From Mya arenaria (Eukaryota > Mollusca > Bivalvia > Myida > Myidae), in NCBI RefSeq assembly GCF_026914265.1, contig NC_069138.1, positions 55,810,085 to 55,874,084 on the forward strand: DNA of 64,000 bases, read 5' to 3'. This document shows positions 50,901 through 61,717 of the stretch, in pieces; positions within the stretch are counted from its first letter, which is position 1; each line of letters opens with the position of its first letter. The notes under the pieces are model-generated. The model saw only the letters and a program-made list of their open reading frames with translations. It searched no databases and was not told the origin of the DNA. Position numbers and translations under genes: made by a program.

Positions 50901-51851
50901 CAAACTGGCGTACAGCAGATATAGACAATAGACAGAGGGCTATTCTAGAGTTTGCCTTAGATCTGTGCCACTGTAGACCGCTCACAGAGGTATACTTAGT
51001 CTATTTTATGGAATGCCCGGACTCTGTTTCAAAAAGATATCCAAGTCGTAAACCTGACGCTGCATAGGAGCGCTCAGATACACCGGTAAAGTTAAAGGCA
51101 GAATCTATGCAATAGATGTCCTAGCAATAATTTTATTGAAGCATAGTTAACACCAAAAACGGGGTTATGCCTGGAAATTTACAATCTTTATTGAAAAATG
51201 CCCTGTGTTGCAGTTTTACATTTGACTTTATTGTCAGCCTTCCTGTGGTTCAAATTATTTATCAATTATTATTTTTGATTATTATTAAGTTTCTACGTTT
51301 TGAGATTTAAGTCTGTTTTCATGTCCAAATTAAATATTCACGCACATAGGACATGGTTTTAAAGATGATATAAGATTGATAAACCATGTGGTGTTTTTCT
51401 GAAAAACTACAATTAACTGTCATTTTATATCCTTTTAGGCAAATGATAAAAAGAACAGTTGTTTGTTTCACTGTAAGATCACAATAAATTTCACTTAGTA
51501 AATGTTTCACTCATGAAATATATAGCTTTTGGTGCTCCCGTTGTGATATATATTGAAACAAACAGTACAGGAATTGTTGCGCCACTGTTGAAATATAATT
51601 TTCGGTGCTCACACGGTGAAATATATTACTATCTTACACTGAAACAAACAAAAATTTTATTATCGTCTATGTTTTTACTTCAGGAACACTTTACAAAGCT
51701 GGAGGCTCATGGACTTACCCAAGACGATGCCTGGGACATCGGCTCAGTTGTAGGGCTATTTGCTTTGTCAAACAGAATGGCGTTTCTTACAAACATGAAA
51801 CCAAATAAAGAGTTTTACCTGATGGGCAGAGTGAAAAAAGAGAAAAAATGA
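44938..51851 (+). CDS. AhpD-like (carboxymuconolactone decarboxylase family) protein, probably mitochondrial
   Basis: Exons 44938-44976, 45842-46003, 48510-48606, 49437-49567, 50894-50989 and 51684-51851; 230 residues, phase consistent. The N-terminus MSLQRHLINSVQKAYRRL is basic and amphipathic, like a mitochondrial presequence. The core has SAENKCLYCIIAH with Cys120, Cys123 and His127, the CxxC-x3-H site of alkylhydroperoxidase D-type proteins, preceded by Glu117. These family members reduce peroxides or serve as thiol relay partners; 'peroxidase-related' is family knowledge and the substrate is unknown. The helical remainder (AILEFALDLCHCRPLTEEHF, WDIGSVVGLFALSNRMAFLT) fits the all-helical fold. 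It ends in a lysine-rich tail. AATAAA at 52406 is a likely poly(A) signal. It is head-to-head with IDH3B. An array derived from its own fourth exon occupies the next intron. Confidence 0.88.
46061..48341. mobile_element. TTAA-flanked MITE split by a nested array element
   Basis: The left end 'ttaaagctgcactctcacag' (46061) and the right end 'ttgtgagagagcagctttta' (ending with TTAA at 48338-48341) are inverted repeats with TTAA at both outer edges, as for piggyBac-type insertion. The MITE itself is about 500 bp; the rest is the element at 46275-48059 inserted into it. Intron 2 of the AhpD-like gene. Confidence 0.7.
46275..48059. mobile_element. Array-type element with 181-bp tandem units (nine copies)
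   Basis: Begins 'tatgcccccgaaggtgggca', then a 'ccgtccgtccgtcc' run. Nine units follow, starting near 46350, 46531, 46712, 46893, 47074, 47255, 47437, 47618 and 47799. It ends 'cacatactgtgacagctctt' + 'gtt'. Units carry 'ctgtaactttcccttgtatg', 'acatgtgttccacatacc' and 'tcaaaggtcaaggtcacac'. The later units are diverged. Nested in the MITE at 46061-48341. Confidence 0.85.
48849..49272. mobile_element. TTAA-flanked MITE, about 420 bp
   Basis: The left end 'ttaaagggacttgctcatg' and the right end 'catgagcaggtccctttaa' are near-perfect inverted repeats with TTAA at each edge. No coding content. It lies in the intron before exon 49437-49567 of the AhpD-like gene. Confidence 0.75.
49575..50525 (+). 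repeat. Tandem array (~85-bp units) derived from exon 4 of the AhpD-like gene
   Basis: About nine units with 'caaacagcct' at 49721, 49806, 49891, 49978, 50065, 50163, 50249 and 50334, plus two decayed ones. Each copies the exon's 3' half (cattgctcacagtgccctgc; agaatctactccaaacagcc) with its GTGAGG donor and a few intron bases. The real exon is at 49437-49567. The protein reading frame shifts from unit to unit, so they do not form an extended coding sequence. Confidence 0.9.
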
Positions 51852-54010
51852 TTGTAGAGAGTTTGCCAATTGTCATTTGATTTTATTGTTCAGGATTATG
51901 CGTAGACTCAATAGTGTCTAATCAGGTTTTAACTACATTTACATGTATATTATGATTGATCATTATATATAGGATACATATTTATATATATGAATTATAT
52001 ACTTCAATGTTATAATCAGACTAACTTGAAATGCCTTTAAGTCATTTTGTGTGGGAGCGTGTCAAGATATGGAACAATTTTTTACTTATTTGGCTTTTGA
52101 AAAGCCTGTTAGAGCTTGCTTGTTGGTTTTGATTCCTGTACTTTTAGGTCTTGGTTAAAATTTTAGGCTACTTGGCCTGACCCTGTAGTTGAAACTGTTG
52201 TATTGAAAATTTTGTCTTGTTTTTTTCATGACTTTGTTAGTAAATGCAAGTTCTCTGATCAGTTTCTTAAGAACTCGCACATTGAATGTTCCTGCCTAAC
52301 AGAATGAGGCTCCTTACAAGGATGTATTCATGATTCCAATTACACGTCAACGAGAGTGATAAATGTTATGTTGTAGAGACTTGTTTCAAAATTGTTGTAC
52401 GGTAAAATAAACAAGTTTAAACTATTTTATTACAAGTATTTTGGTGTTTGTATTGGTATTTAATTGTTAATGTACATAACACATGCTCAGTCATGTTTAA
52501 TCAAGCAAAATTGTTGTAAATACTCATGGACTATATCTGTAGGAAGTTAATCACTCCCTCTTTTAATCCAACTAGGTACAGTTTTGAAGTATAAATAAAA
52601 TACAAAACATATTTATTTTTAAACATTTATAAGTAGGAATCTAAGTAATGAAATAAAACAAGCAAGGAAAACAAAGAGATCTATTTTTTCCTTCTTTAAC
52701 ATGATCCTCTTCTTTTTTAGTCCAGGTTGTTAACCTATATTTACCAATGAGGAATTTTGCCAGGTTTTAATTGAAATCAGAAGGACTATTGAATGTTCAA
52801 ATAAAAAATAGTTTAATGTTATATAGATCAGGGAAACAATCCTTACATTAATATGTAAAAAAATGTTATGATATATGTTGATGATATGATTATCTCCAAA
52901 CCAAATTTCTTTAACCATCCACATGTCCAGGTAGCATGTTGGGGTATTATTCATAGCAGTGATATATCTTTGGGTATGTTATAAATTGATGTTAATTATA
53001 GTGTTTTCACTACAATTGATGTTGATTAAGATATCTTGTGATACTTCAGAAAGAATTATTGTGATTGTGTATTTTACGAAAATATCAGATTTTTTTAATC
53101 TATAGTTACATGGAAATAAATTATATTTTTCCTTCATTGTATGTGTTCAATTAAAGAAGTGTGTTGAAAAGTGCGCTATTCTTATCCTGCTTATTTACAA
53201 AAAAATGTATACTCTTAAGAGCCTTCTCATAGTATTGTGCTGGTCCTTCAATTATCATATTTACTGTCTGTTTAAAATCAAAGGTTGAATAAGGTAACAT
53301 TTAAAGTTAATGTCACACTGTAGAAAAGTATTACTTTGAAAGTAAGGGTATTAATAAGTTAAAATTCAGCTATTTTAACTGACAATCTTATTAAGAACCA
53401 TGGGCCGTACTTATTTGTGCAGGGAAGAACAGGGGGCACACCCTCAGACCAAGAGTCAGATACGCTAACCATGTGACCATAGCTACCATTGAACGCAACT
53501 TCCACATATCTTATTGCATCTTTTTTAACTTTGATCATAAGACTGGGTTATGTCTTTATTGGGTCTCCTTAAAATAGCACTGCAAGCGAATACTGGTAGG
53601 TACGCTACTTTTCACAGTTGATAAAGAGTCACTATTCAGCAACTGTTTTCTGCTTTTACTGTCACTACTTAAACAAGTAAGAAGTTTCTTGTGAATATCT
53701 TGAATGTTTTTTGAGTTATATGCCTATAGCTTAGGTAAGATATTTTGCAGGCCTTTTTCATGACATAAAGGGGCACTGCCTGACAAAACCAGAATTAGTT
53801 CAATGATCAATTGGATCCTACAGAGTTATGGCCCTTGATCTTTTGTATCTCTGCACATGGACAGGTGTATATGCTCTGCATCATGTCTCCCTTGTTTACC
53901 AATATAAAAACAAAACTAAAGTAATAAATCATGATACATTTATTAATCTTTACAATCATCAATGTATAAGAAGTTCATTACAAAAAAACAACAATATAAA
54001 ACAACGCCCT
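51852..54010. other. 3' region between AhpD-like gene and DR1
   Basis: Convergent genes. The AhpD-like 3' UTR probably ends shortly after AATAAA at 52406-52411. A weak tRNA-like inverted segment (complement of 'tggttagcgtatctgac') lies near 53450. No further gene seen. Confidence 0.5.
53939..53944 (-). other. Poly(A) signal AATAAA of DR1
   Basis: TTTATT on the plus strand lies 67 bp beyond the DR1 stop. Confidence 0.6.
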
Positions 54011-55515
54011 TCAAGAATAGTCATCATCATCCTCTGTCCCATCCCCATGTTGTGAGGCTGTATTAACTGGCTGGTGTTGCTGCATTACTTGCTGCAGTTG
54101 TTGCCACTCTTGTTGCTCCTTCTGGGCTTGCTCTTGTCGGGCCTGGGAGCAAATAAATCATACAATGGTAAAATTAGGCTAAAACTTGTTAGGCAAGAAA
54201 AAATGGCAAGTTGACATGTTATGTATACAATACATGTACTTACTATGCTGAACAAATGCAAAGGTCATACAAACCACACAATGTTGCTGGTATTTTCACA
54301 GACAAAATCTGATTTTAAACCAGTGTGGAGTTTAAGCACCTGGTGACCCAGATTTCAGATTTCAAGCACCTTAGTGCCTGATCACTAAAAGTTTCAAAAG
54401 GCCTGCAGAAAGCCCTGACACATAACCAACAAGTGGATGCTCTGTTTTTATCAATTAAAGGGCAAAATATGACAACTTTTACAGCCAGAGTTATGAGCCT
54501 TTTTACAAATGTGCATTATGTCACTGGTGATATGTACACTAAGTTTCATGTGAAAAATTTAATTCATCAACAGGGTTATACTCACTAACAATATTTTAAG
54601 ACAATCAATGGTCATAACTGGACAATGATTAATGCGCATTGCGGCATATGCATGTTGTTAACAAGTTTTATGGTCATATCTTGAAAAAAGATTCAGTTAT
54701 ATTTAATTTTAATTTTAATAATTTTGAACACTATTGAGTTAAAGTCAAAGTGTTTGCAATCCAACAAGCCTACAATACTTTTTTCTTGACTAGGTAAACA
54801 TTGCAAACTATTGATTGACACCATGAAATGACATAACTAAGGTACTTTATTTGTCAAGAAATACCTGAGCAAAGAGCTCCTGTTGTTGCCTGACCAGTTC
54901 CTCCTCAGGAATGCCTAGGTTTTCAAGGCGCGAGCTTCCCCTCCGTCTCTTGGCGGCCACAGCCTTGGCTTCCTTCAACACCTCTGTAGCATCCTCCTTG
55001 TATGCGCCAAATCCTAGACTGTCGAGGGCTAAGAGAGAGATCAGTCCTTTTTTAGTGGTACACATGAGAGATAGTGAACTAAGTATTTAAAGGATACCAT
55101 TCTTTAATATGAAATCTGTAACAGCCAAGGCCAGGGACTGCATAAAGTCAAGTTTAGTGAGAACCCTGATTTAATAAAGTTTAATGTTTATTTAAATTTC
55201 TGCAATGATCTGTGTTATGTTCGTGCAATTAAATCTTATAATATCATAAATATGTTAAGTATAAACAAAATCTACATCACAGAGCAAAAAAGCTGTACCT
55301 GCAAGAACATGTTCTGGTGATATCGTTTTCTTGAGCTGTTTATTGCAGATATCATTTGCTTCTGTAGACACAAGGTGGATAAACTCTGTACAGCAGTTGA
55401 GAATTAGTTCTCTTGAGTCGTTCGCCACTCGAACATTGGGTATTACTTCCTTAATCATCTTGTTCAAGGAAGCCCGAGGAATACTAAGATCATCGTCATC
55501 TCGATTGTCTCCCAT
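54011..55515 (-). CDS. DR1: Protein Dr1 (negative cofactor 2 beta)
   Basis: Histone-fold transcription regulator that pairs with DRAP1 (NC2-alpha) and binds TBP on promoter DNA, blocking TFIIA/TFIIB; also part of ATAC in animals (family knowledge). Minus-strand exons 55515-55299, 55028-54865 and 54142-54011; 170 residues, phase consistent, close to the human 176. Seen: DDDDLSIPRASLNKMIKE and VRVANDSRELILNCCTEF, then KKTISPEHVLAALDSLGFG, forming the histone fold over about residues 7-85. Then RLENLGIPEEELVRQQQELF, almost identical to human. The glutamine-rich tail (QEQAQKEQQEWQQLQQ) ends in acidic EDDDDYS. The start is the first ATG, matching the family N-terminus. An upstream in-frame extension has no similarity. 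Confidence 0.96.
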
Positions 55516-56704
55516 GATGTTTAATTGTGATCTCACATGTATATAATGGGAATATTGTGAATACAACAAGGGCTTGGTAAAACGTCAACTGTATCTAGCA
55601 TCTACAGCATTGTCAGTGTGTGAAGAAAAATTAATCTGAAAATGAAAATCATTTTTTCATGAATCGAAATGGACCAATCAACTTTGTAGAATAAAACAAA
55701 TTTCATTTCATAAACAATGATGTTTAAGAATATAGATTAATTGCCAAACTAGCCATAATTGATAATGATCAGTACAGTAAATGGGTTGTCAAGTGCATAT
55801 TTATTGTAATATTTTGACATTTATGAACAAAATTTGTTGCAAGGATTCGAACCTAGGATAGTTCCGGTCAAAAATAGATGTTGTGAAAGTAAGATGTGTA
55901 AAATTAAACACAGAAGGACCAAAAAATTATTTTGCATTAGCGATAATTTTGGATAAACAGTGTTCAGAATAGCGGTGTTTAAATGTATGTGGAAATATAG
56001 TTATTTCTATAAGAATAAGTTGTTGTAACGTTATTATGTCTCTTTACTTCCACAGACACCAGAATGTATGATGCAGAACCAGATTTTTGGGCTGTTTATC
56101 ACGTCATGGGATATAAGAATAAGACTAAGAGCTGTGAGAAAGTCAGCTGTGGATGTTTAAAATAAAAGACGATTAATATAGCGTTTCAGCCTTATTGTAA
56201 TATCAATATCAAAAACAAAAATGTCATTATATTTGAAAATAAATGCAGTATACATACTTTTATTCTCTTAAGCACATTGAGGATACGCACATCTTGTATT
56301 TTTTCATTTTGTAATACATGGCAAATTTATATATAAGGGCAGTAACTACGATTGCAACAGGCTATCGGTTACGATTAACTAACTTGCTTGTCTATTGAAA
56401 ATCTTTACCTTCATCACAGTCTGCTGACAATTTGAGTGCCAATATTCCCTATGGACTCATCAGTAAGAATGAGTGGATTTGTACATATACCTCCCTTTGC
56501 ACAAAACTCGAGTGTCATTAGTGTTGTGATCAGGTGTGTATCACATGGTCCGGGAGGTGGGGGCGCTGCGAACAGAGTCAATATGCATCTATTAGTCGAT
56601 GGGCCGTACTTACAAATATGACTCATTCTGGTTATCCGGGGTTTCAAGACTTTTCCTAAAATATTTGTTTATGCGTACATGTACCTGCAGTTATGTTTAC
56701 CATT

Positions 56705-56805
56705 CCTTGGTGTAGTCATCGACGAAGCTCCGCCGAGCTGGGATCGAACCGCTACGCAACTTACCGATCGGCCGTCGCCATCCAAACGCTAAGCCCGGTT
56801 TAATA
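56705..56805 (-). mobile_element. tRNA-like SINE head
   Basis: On the minus strand 'gcttagcgtttggatgg' resembles an A box and 'gtagcggttcgatcccagct' holds a canonical B box GGTTCGATCCC. The arms do not make a full cloverleaf, so this is more likely SINE-derived than a working tRNA. Confidence 0.45.
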
Positions 56806-57278
56806 TTGGTGATCCTCACGCAAAACAAAGAAATTTTGTCAATGGAAAAACAACAAGGATAAGGTTTAATAAGCCGTAACTGTGTTTAAGTTCATTTCTC
56901 GGTCACCAGAGAGTGAGGTAATGTGACTTACTCAAGCTTTTTGATAATAATAAGAAACTCCTGGCTAATATTAGCAGACGAGTTGTAATAATCCAAAGGT
57001 AATACAGGGACAAGCCCAGTAGCCTAATATGTAATCAATACATGTCTAGTCCAAAAAACACTTACAAACAGCAGACACATGGAAGACCCCCCCCCCCCCA
57101 AAAAAAAAAGAAAAAAGAAGAAAAAAAGAGCATTTATCGCAATTAAAAAATGCAACAAAACCGAAAGTTACTTTTAGTATAATCTATATTTAGCGCACAT
57201 GTACAACGTCACTCCGAAATTTGCATATCACGTGTCTTACTGAATACCTAATGATTTAATTGCATTTTTAAACTAAGA

Positions 57279-57653
57279 CGTTTTGGTTTTGAATTGTTTT
57301 CCCGTTTATGCATCTGAATACACTTATTTTATCATTATTTTACTCTTTGATATTGAAATTGCAGAAAAATATTGTTATAGTATAAAAAAGTATGTTGGTT
57401 TTAGTGGGGTGTGAACCCACGCCGGTAAAGTCAAGAAAAAGGTAACCAAAGTGAACCAACACCAAACGTTTTGGTTTTGAATTGTTTTCCCGTTAATGCA
57501 TCTGAATACACTTAATTTATCATTATTTTACTCTTTGATATTGAAATTGCAGAAAAATATTGTTATAGTATAAAAAAAAGTATGTTGGTTTTAGTGGGGT
57601 GTGAACCCACGCCGGTAAAGTCAAGAAAAAGGTAACCAAAGTGAACCAACACG
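57279..57653. repeat. 187-bp direct tandem duplication
   Basis: Two nearly identical copies, each starting 'acgttttggttttgaattgt' (57279 and 57466). Each ends with 'ggtaaccaaagtgaaccaac'. Each copy contains a T-arm-like 'gtggggtgtgaacccacgcc' on the plus strand. Confidence 0.85.
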
Positions 57654-59009
57654 AAAACCATAAGGCCAACACGCCTTCCTTAAACGCAACGGATATTTTG
57701 ACATGTTAACCATACATTGATAACATCACGTGACAATGTTAATCAACCAATTTCTCAACAACAAAGCTGTTGACGCTTGTATGAAAATAGTTGTCTTCAA
57801 AAACGATAATTGAGCAAATATCAACATTTGCTGAAGGGTTCCATTTTTTGGTATCTTAGATTTGCCACACATAATTTCTTCATGTTTACACAAAAAAGTG
57901 CTTTTTACAAAAACATGAGCGAGAACCAATCTGCGATTTTTCACTAAATAACATTTGTATTTATCATTCGAAAAGACTTGCATGACATTTACTTTAGAAA
58001 CAGAAGCTTAATTTCTTTATGTGAAATTCCATTTGAAAATATTCAGTATTTCTCTAGTTATTTCTCCAGACTATTCCTGCAACTGCCCAGGTACTGTGTG
58101 CAAAGCGCTATGCTCCACACACTTATCTAACTCATTAACACATAGCGATTCAGTGGTCCAGTTTGGATTTTCGTTGGTGTCCCCCCCCCCCACCCACCTC
58201 CCAAAAAAATAATTAAATAAATAATATAATAATAATATATTTACTAAACAATCGTGTGGACTCTGGAATCTACCAGACAATATATGGGACTCTATTATAG
58301 TTATATACTCACTTTTTTCTCTAATTGTTTAAGCATTTAACAAATTAAAAACTAATTAAAAGTGCATATACTTAAATAACAACGCAAAGAACCAGAGAAA
58401 CAAACAACAACATTAATTTAATTCAACTTGTTTAATAGAATGAACTTGTTTGAAATTATTAAATACTAATGAAAATAGTTCTCGTTTATATACATTGGTA
58501 ATTGTGAGGTAATAAATTAAGCTATCTATAAAGTTACCATCGAATAGGAAACCATAATAAATGAAATCTTTACTGTCATGCCGTGCATATATCAACTAAA
58601 CATACACTTAACTATATCAAAATAATATAGCAACATGGTATGTCTATGTCAAAGTATTGTCTAGAACATGTTACGACCACCAAACGCAACAGCGAAATGA
58701 GCAACACACTTTAAACAACATTTATCAACTAACAGTTTTACTACCGTAGCTTCAACAACGTATATACGAGTAAATACCTAGACTAAAGAATAATGTCCAA
58801 AATCCTAAAGTTCACAATATATATTCACTGATCATTCTGGTAGTTTGAATGTCCACATAATTAAATGAAACATTGAACACACCATATGATCACTATCTAA
58901 ATCTAACAAAAATTTCAGAAAATATAATACTCACAAAATGGTTCAATTAAATCCATGATTGTAGAAATGTCCCTAGCACTAAAAAAACTTTTACAGATTT
59001 ATTTTTTTT

Positions 59010-60430
59010 ACCCAAGGACCAATGATTAGAGAAATTTGCCATTATATGAATAATAAACACATCAAGGACGTTACCTCAAATACACACTTGGGTGTCACAC
59101 ACCCGAGTTCATCGTCCTGGCATGAACATATTCAGTATGTCAAACAAAAGGCATGGAAGAGAATACATTAATGAGGTCTAACAAATTCCTCTTCGACGGA
59201 AGATCATTACATTTATTTTATACAACCTTTATCAGACCCTTATTCGAGTACGCGGATGTCGCCTGGTACAATATCGCGCATGCGGAAGAAGAACTTGAGA
59301 AAATTCAACACGAGGCCGCTAGAATGATTTCTGATGCAACACGTCTTGTGCCCTTAAACAATCTATATCCGAAACTGCCCTAGAACCACTTAAGGACAGA
59401 TCACGCACACAAAAGCTCACCATATTTTACTAGATGTTTCATTCAATGACCCCGCTCTACTCGTCGTCCATGATACCCTCCCGTGTCAGAGATACAACCA
59501 CTTTTTACTTTCGGAACTCGGGTAATATCCGCAACTTGCCATGCAGATCAAAGCTGTTCAAAGCTGTTGTCCACCTCTTTTTCTTCCTTCTACTATATAT
59601 CTTCGTAGAATGCCCTTCATGACGAAACTCGAACAGCCCCGTACCTTCCAGCTTTCAAACGCAATCTGAACAAAACCAATGCAATTGTTCCTCAGTTTTA
59701 TTACGTTGGATATTGGAAGACCAACCAATTGGAAGAGTGTACACCAAGCAATGTCATGCTCTTTCAACGAGCATTATATAGCAGCCGGTCCATCTTGCCA
59801 GTGTCAGACACATACCACTTTTTCTTTCTCTGTCCACTTTACCGACAACACGAAAGCAAGAATACTTGACAAGCTACATACCCCAAGACCGATCACATTT
59901 CAACTCCTTTTCTCAGGCTCTAAAGATGCAAATGACCAAAGAAACTCGATGTGACCAAACATGTATCCAAGTGACTAACATATTTTTACTCATCATCAAC
60001 AAAATTTGAACAGATTTGACATCTACCACCTACTTCTTGACATGTCATTTCTCTACTTTCCCAATCAGTCGTATTCGTCCGCTTAACATATCGTATTTGA
60101 AACCCTGTTACACGTCTATCATCTGCAATTTACTCTTATGCATAACTCATTACAATTTCCATTACGTACGATTCATAATGATTTACACTATATAAACACT
60201 TTAATACACGTACATAGCTTACACCAAATATTTTTTACGCTTTAAAAACAGCTTATTAAAACAACAGAAACGAGACATTGCATAAACTTTCTTCTCAGTT
60301 CTGTCATAACATTTCGAACAACATTATGCATTCTCATGAACGTAAGCTTACGTTTTTACTTGCACTATTTTGATTATGCTCAATGTTTGTATCATTTATC
60401 ATGTATTGTTTATCTAAATAAATACTGTTT
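59010..60430 (+). mobile_element. Decayed LINE (non-LTR retrotransposon), 3' part of reverse-transcriptase ORF plus tail
   Basis: 59153-59383 reads FLFDGRSLHLFYTTFIRPLF, then EYADVAWYN and KIQHEAARMISDATRLV, the conserved region after the RT catalytic core in LINE ORF2. Matching pieces continue in other frames to about 60000: LTIFYKMFHSMTPLY, YFRNSGNIRNLPCRSKLFK, and a C-terminal stretch with 'ARILDKLHTPRPITFQLL'. The upstream piece 59060-59150 reads HLGVT-like. The catalytic motif itself is not present. Frames change several times, so the copy is 5'-truncated and dead. The following 60010-60430 is AT-rich 3' tail, with AATAAA near 60417. Confidence 0.75.
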
Positions 60431-60995
60431 ATACCAAATGAGCTGCTCTGGTCAAAAGCTCCTACACAACTGTCCCCAAACTGGTTTTGCAACAGGTGGA
60501 CTATTTATTATAAAAGGAGATAATTGTTTCAAGTTAAAATTCATGTATTACTTATGACTCAACACCTCATTGAGCTACATAAAAATATGTACTTTCGATT
60601 TTCAAGTATGTAAACATATGTTTGCACAAATGTTTGAAACACTCGCTTTGTAAGTATTATGCGATTGAGATCACATGCGTGAGATTTTATAACAAAACAA
60701 TAAACACTGTTCTACAATTATATCTACTTAGTGTAAAATAATGTGAAACAAACGGATGTTACTAAAATTGTTGAACATGTATTCGTTATGAAGCTATATC
60801 AATGTAGATCTGTATAATATTCCTTGAAAAAAGAAAATTAAGAGTAAACAAATGAAAGCATGCATTAAGTGTTGAAAGCATGTGATCTTCAAAGGAATGA
60901 AGGACAATTATAGCTTGATGTTAAACTCGTGTGACATTTTACAAATAGTGATTTGGCCCATTTTAAAGCATTAATAAACGGAGCGGTGACACTAC
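60431..60995. other. Non-coding stretch, nothing recognised
   Basis: AT-rich; no similarity, repeat or exon seen. Confidence 0.4.
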
Positions 60996-60999
60996 TGGC

Positions 61000-61645
61000 A
61001 AAGCTTGTACGGGTTGTTGTTCATATGAATACATATTTATAAACTCGACTGACGATAAAGCAAAGATTCTCCAGAGAGTTGTCTACATAGGTATGAACTG
61101 ACCAATGACACTATAGCGAAGATTACAAAGAGGTCCGTCCTAAATGTAGCAAGCTTCTCCAGGGTGTTGTCCGTATAGGCGTGAACTGGACAGTGACACT
61201 AAAGCAAAGATTTTCCACAGGTTTGTCTGTATAGTGTAAACTGAACAGTGACAAAATAGCAAAGATTCTCAAGAAAGTTGTCTACATAGGTATAAACTGA
61301 CCAATGACACTATAGCGAAGATTCCAAAGAGATGCGTCCTAAATATAGCAAGCTTCTCCAGGATGTTGTCCGTATATGCGTGAACTGGACAGTGACGATA
61401 TAGCAAATATTCTCCAGAGAGTTGTCTGTATAGTGTGACCGAAACAGTGACAACAAAGTGAACTGAACAGTGAAATTTAGCAAAGATTCTCAAGACATTT
61501 GTCTGTAACGGCGTGAACTAAACAGTGACACTTAAACAAAAATTCTCAAGAGAGTTGTCCGTACTGGCGTGGACTAAACAGTGATATTATCTCCGTATCA
61601 TTGTGAACCAATGTTGGCGCCAGTACAAACTAATGTGAACTTATG
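61000..61645. repeat. Degenerate ~52-bp tandem repeat upstream of the otopetrin-like gene
   Basis: About eleven imperfect units share 'gtgaactgaacagtgacact', 'atagcaaagattctcc' and 'agagagttgtccgtatag'. A larger-order repeat is visible, with 'aagcttctccaggrtgttgt' at about 61150 and 61350. It ends about 75 bp before the ATG at 61718. Confidence 0.75.
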
Positions 61646-61717
61646 AGCATAAAGTGAAAAATGACAATTTAGCAAAAAAACTTCTACGAACGTTTTTATG
61701 TATACTACCAATCGATC

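Larger units (their letters stand above)
55516..59000. other. Intergenic stretch with small repeats, no gene recognised
   Basis: Contains a possible short exon-like segment at 56055-56160 (reading TPECMMQNQIFGLFITSW, then a stop and AATAAA) that I cannot assign. Also a tRNA-like SINE head at 56705-56805, a poly-C/poly-A run near 57088-57130, a 187-bp tandem duplication at 57279-57653, and C and AT simple repeats near 58182-58245. Confidence 0.45.

Noticed and set aside
56440-56480. Hammerhead-ribozyme-like 'ctgatgagtcc' on the minus strand
   Set aside because: The required CGAAA after stem II is absent (ggaatattgg instead), so the core cannot form.
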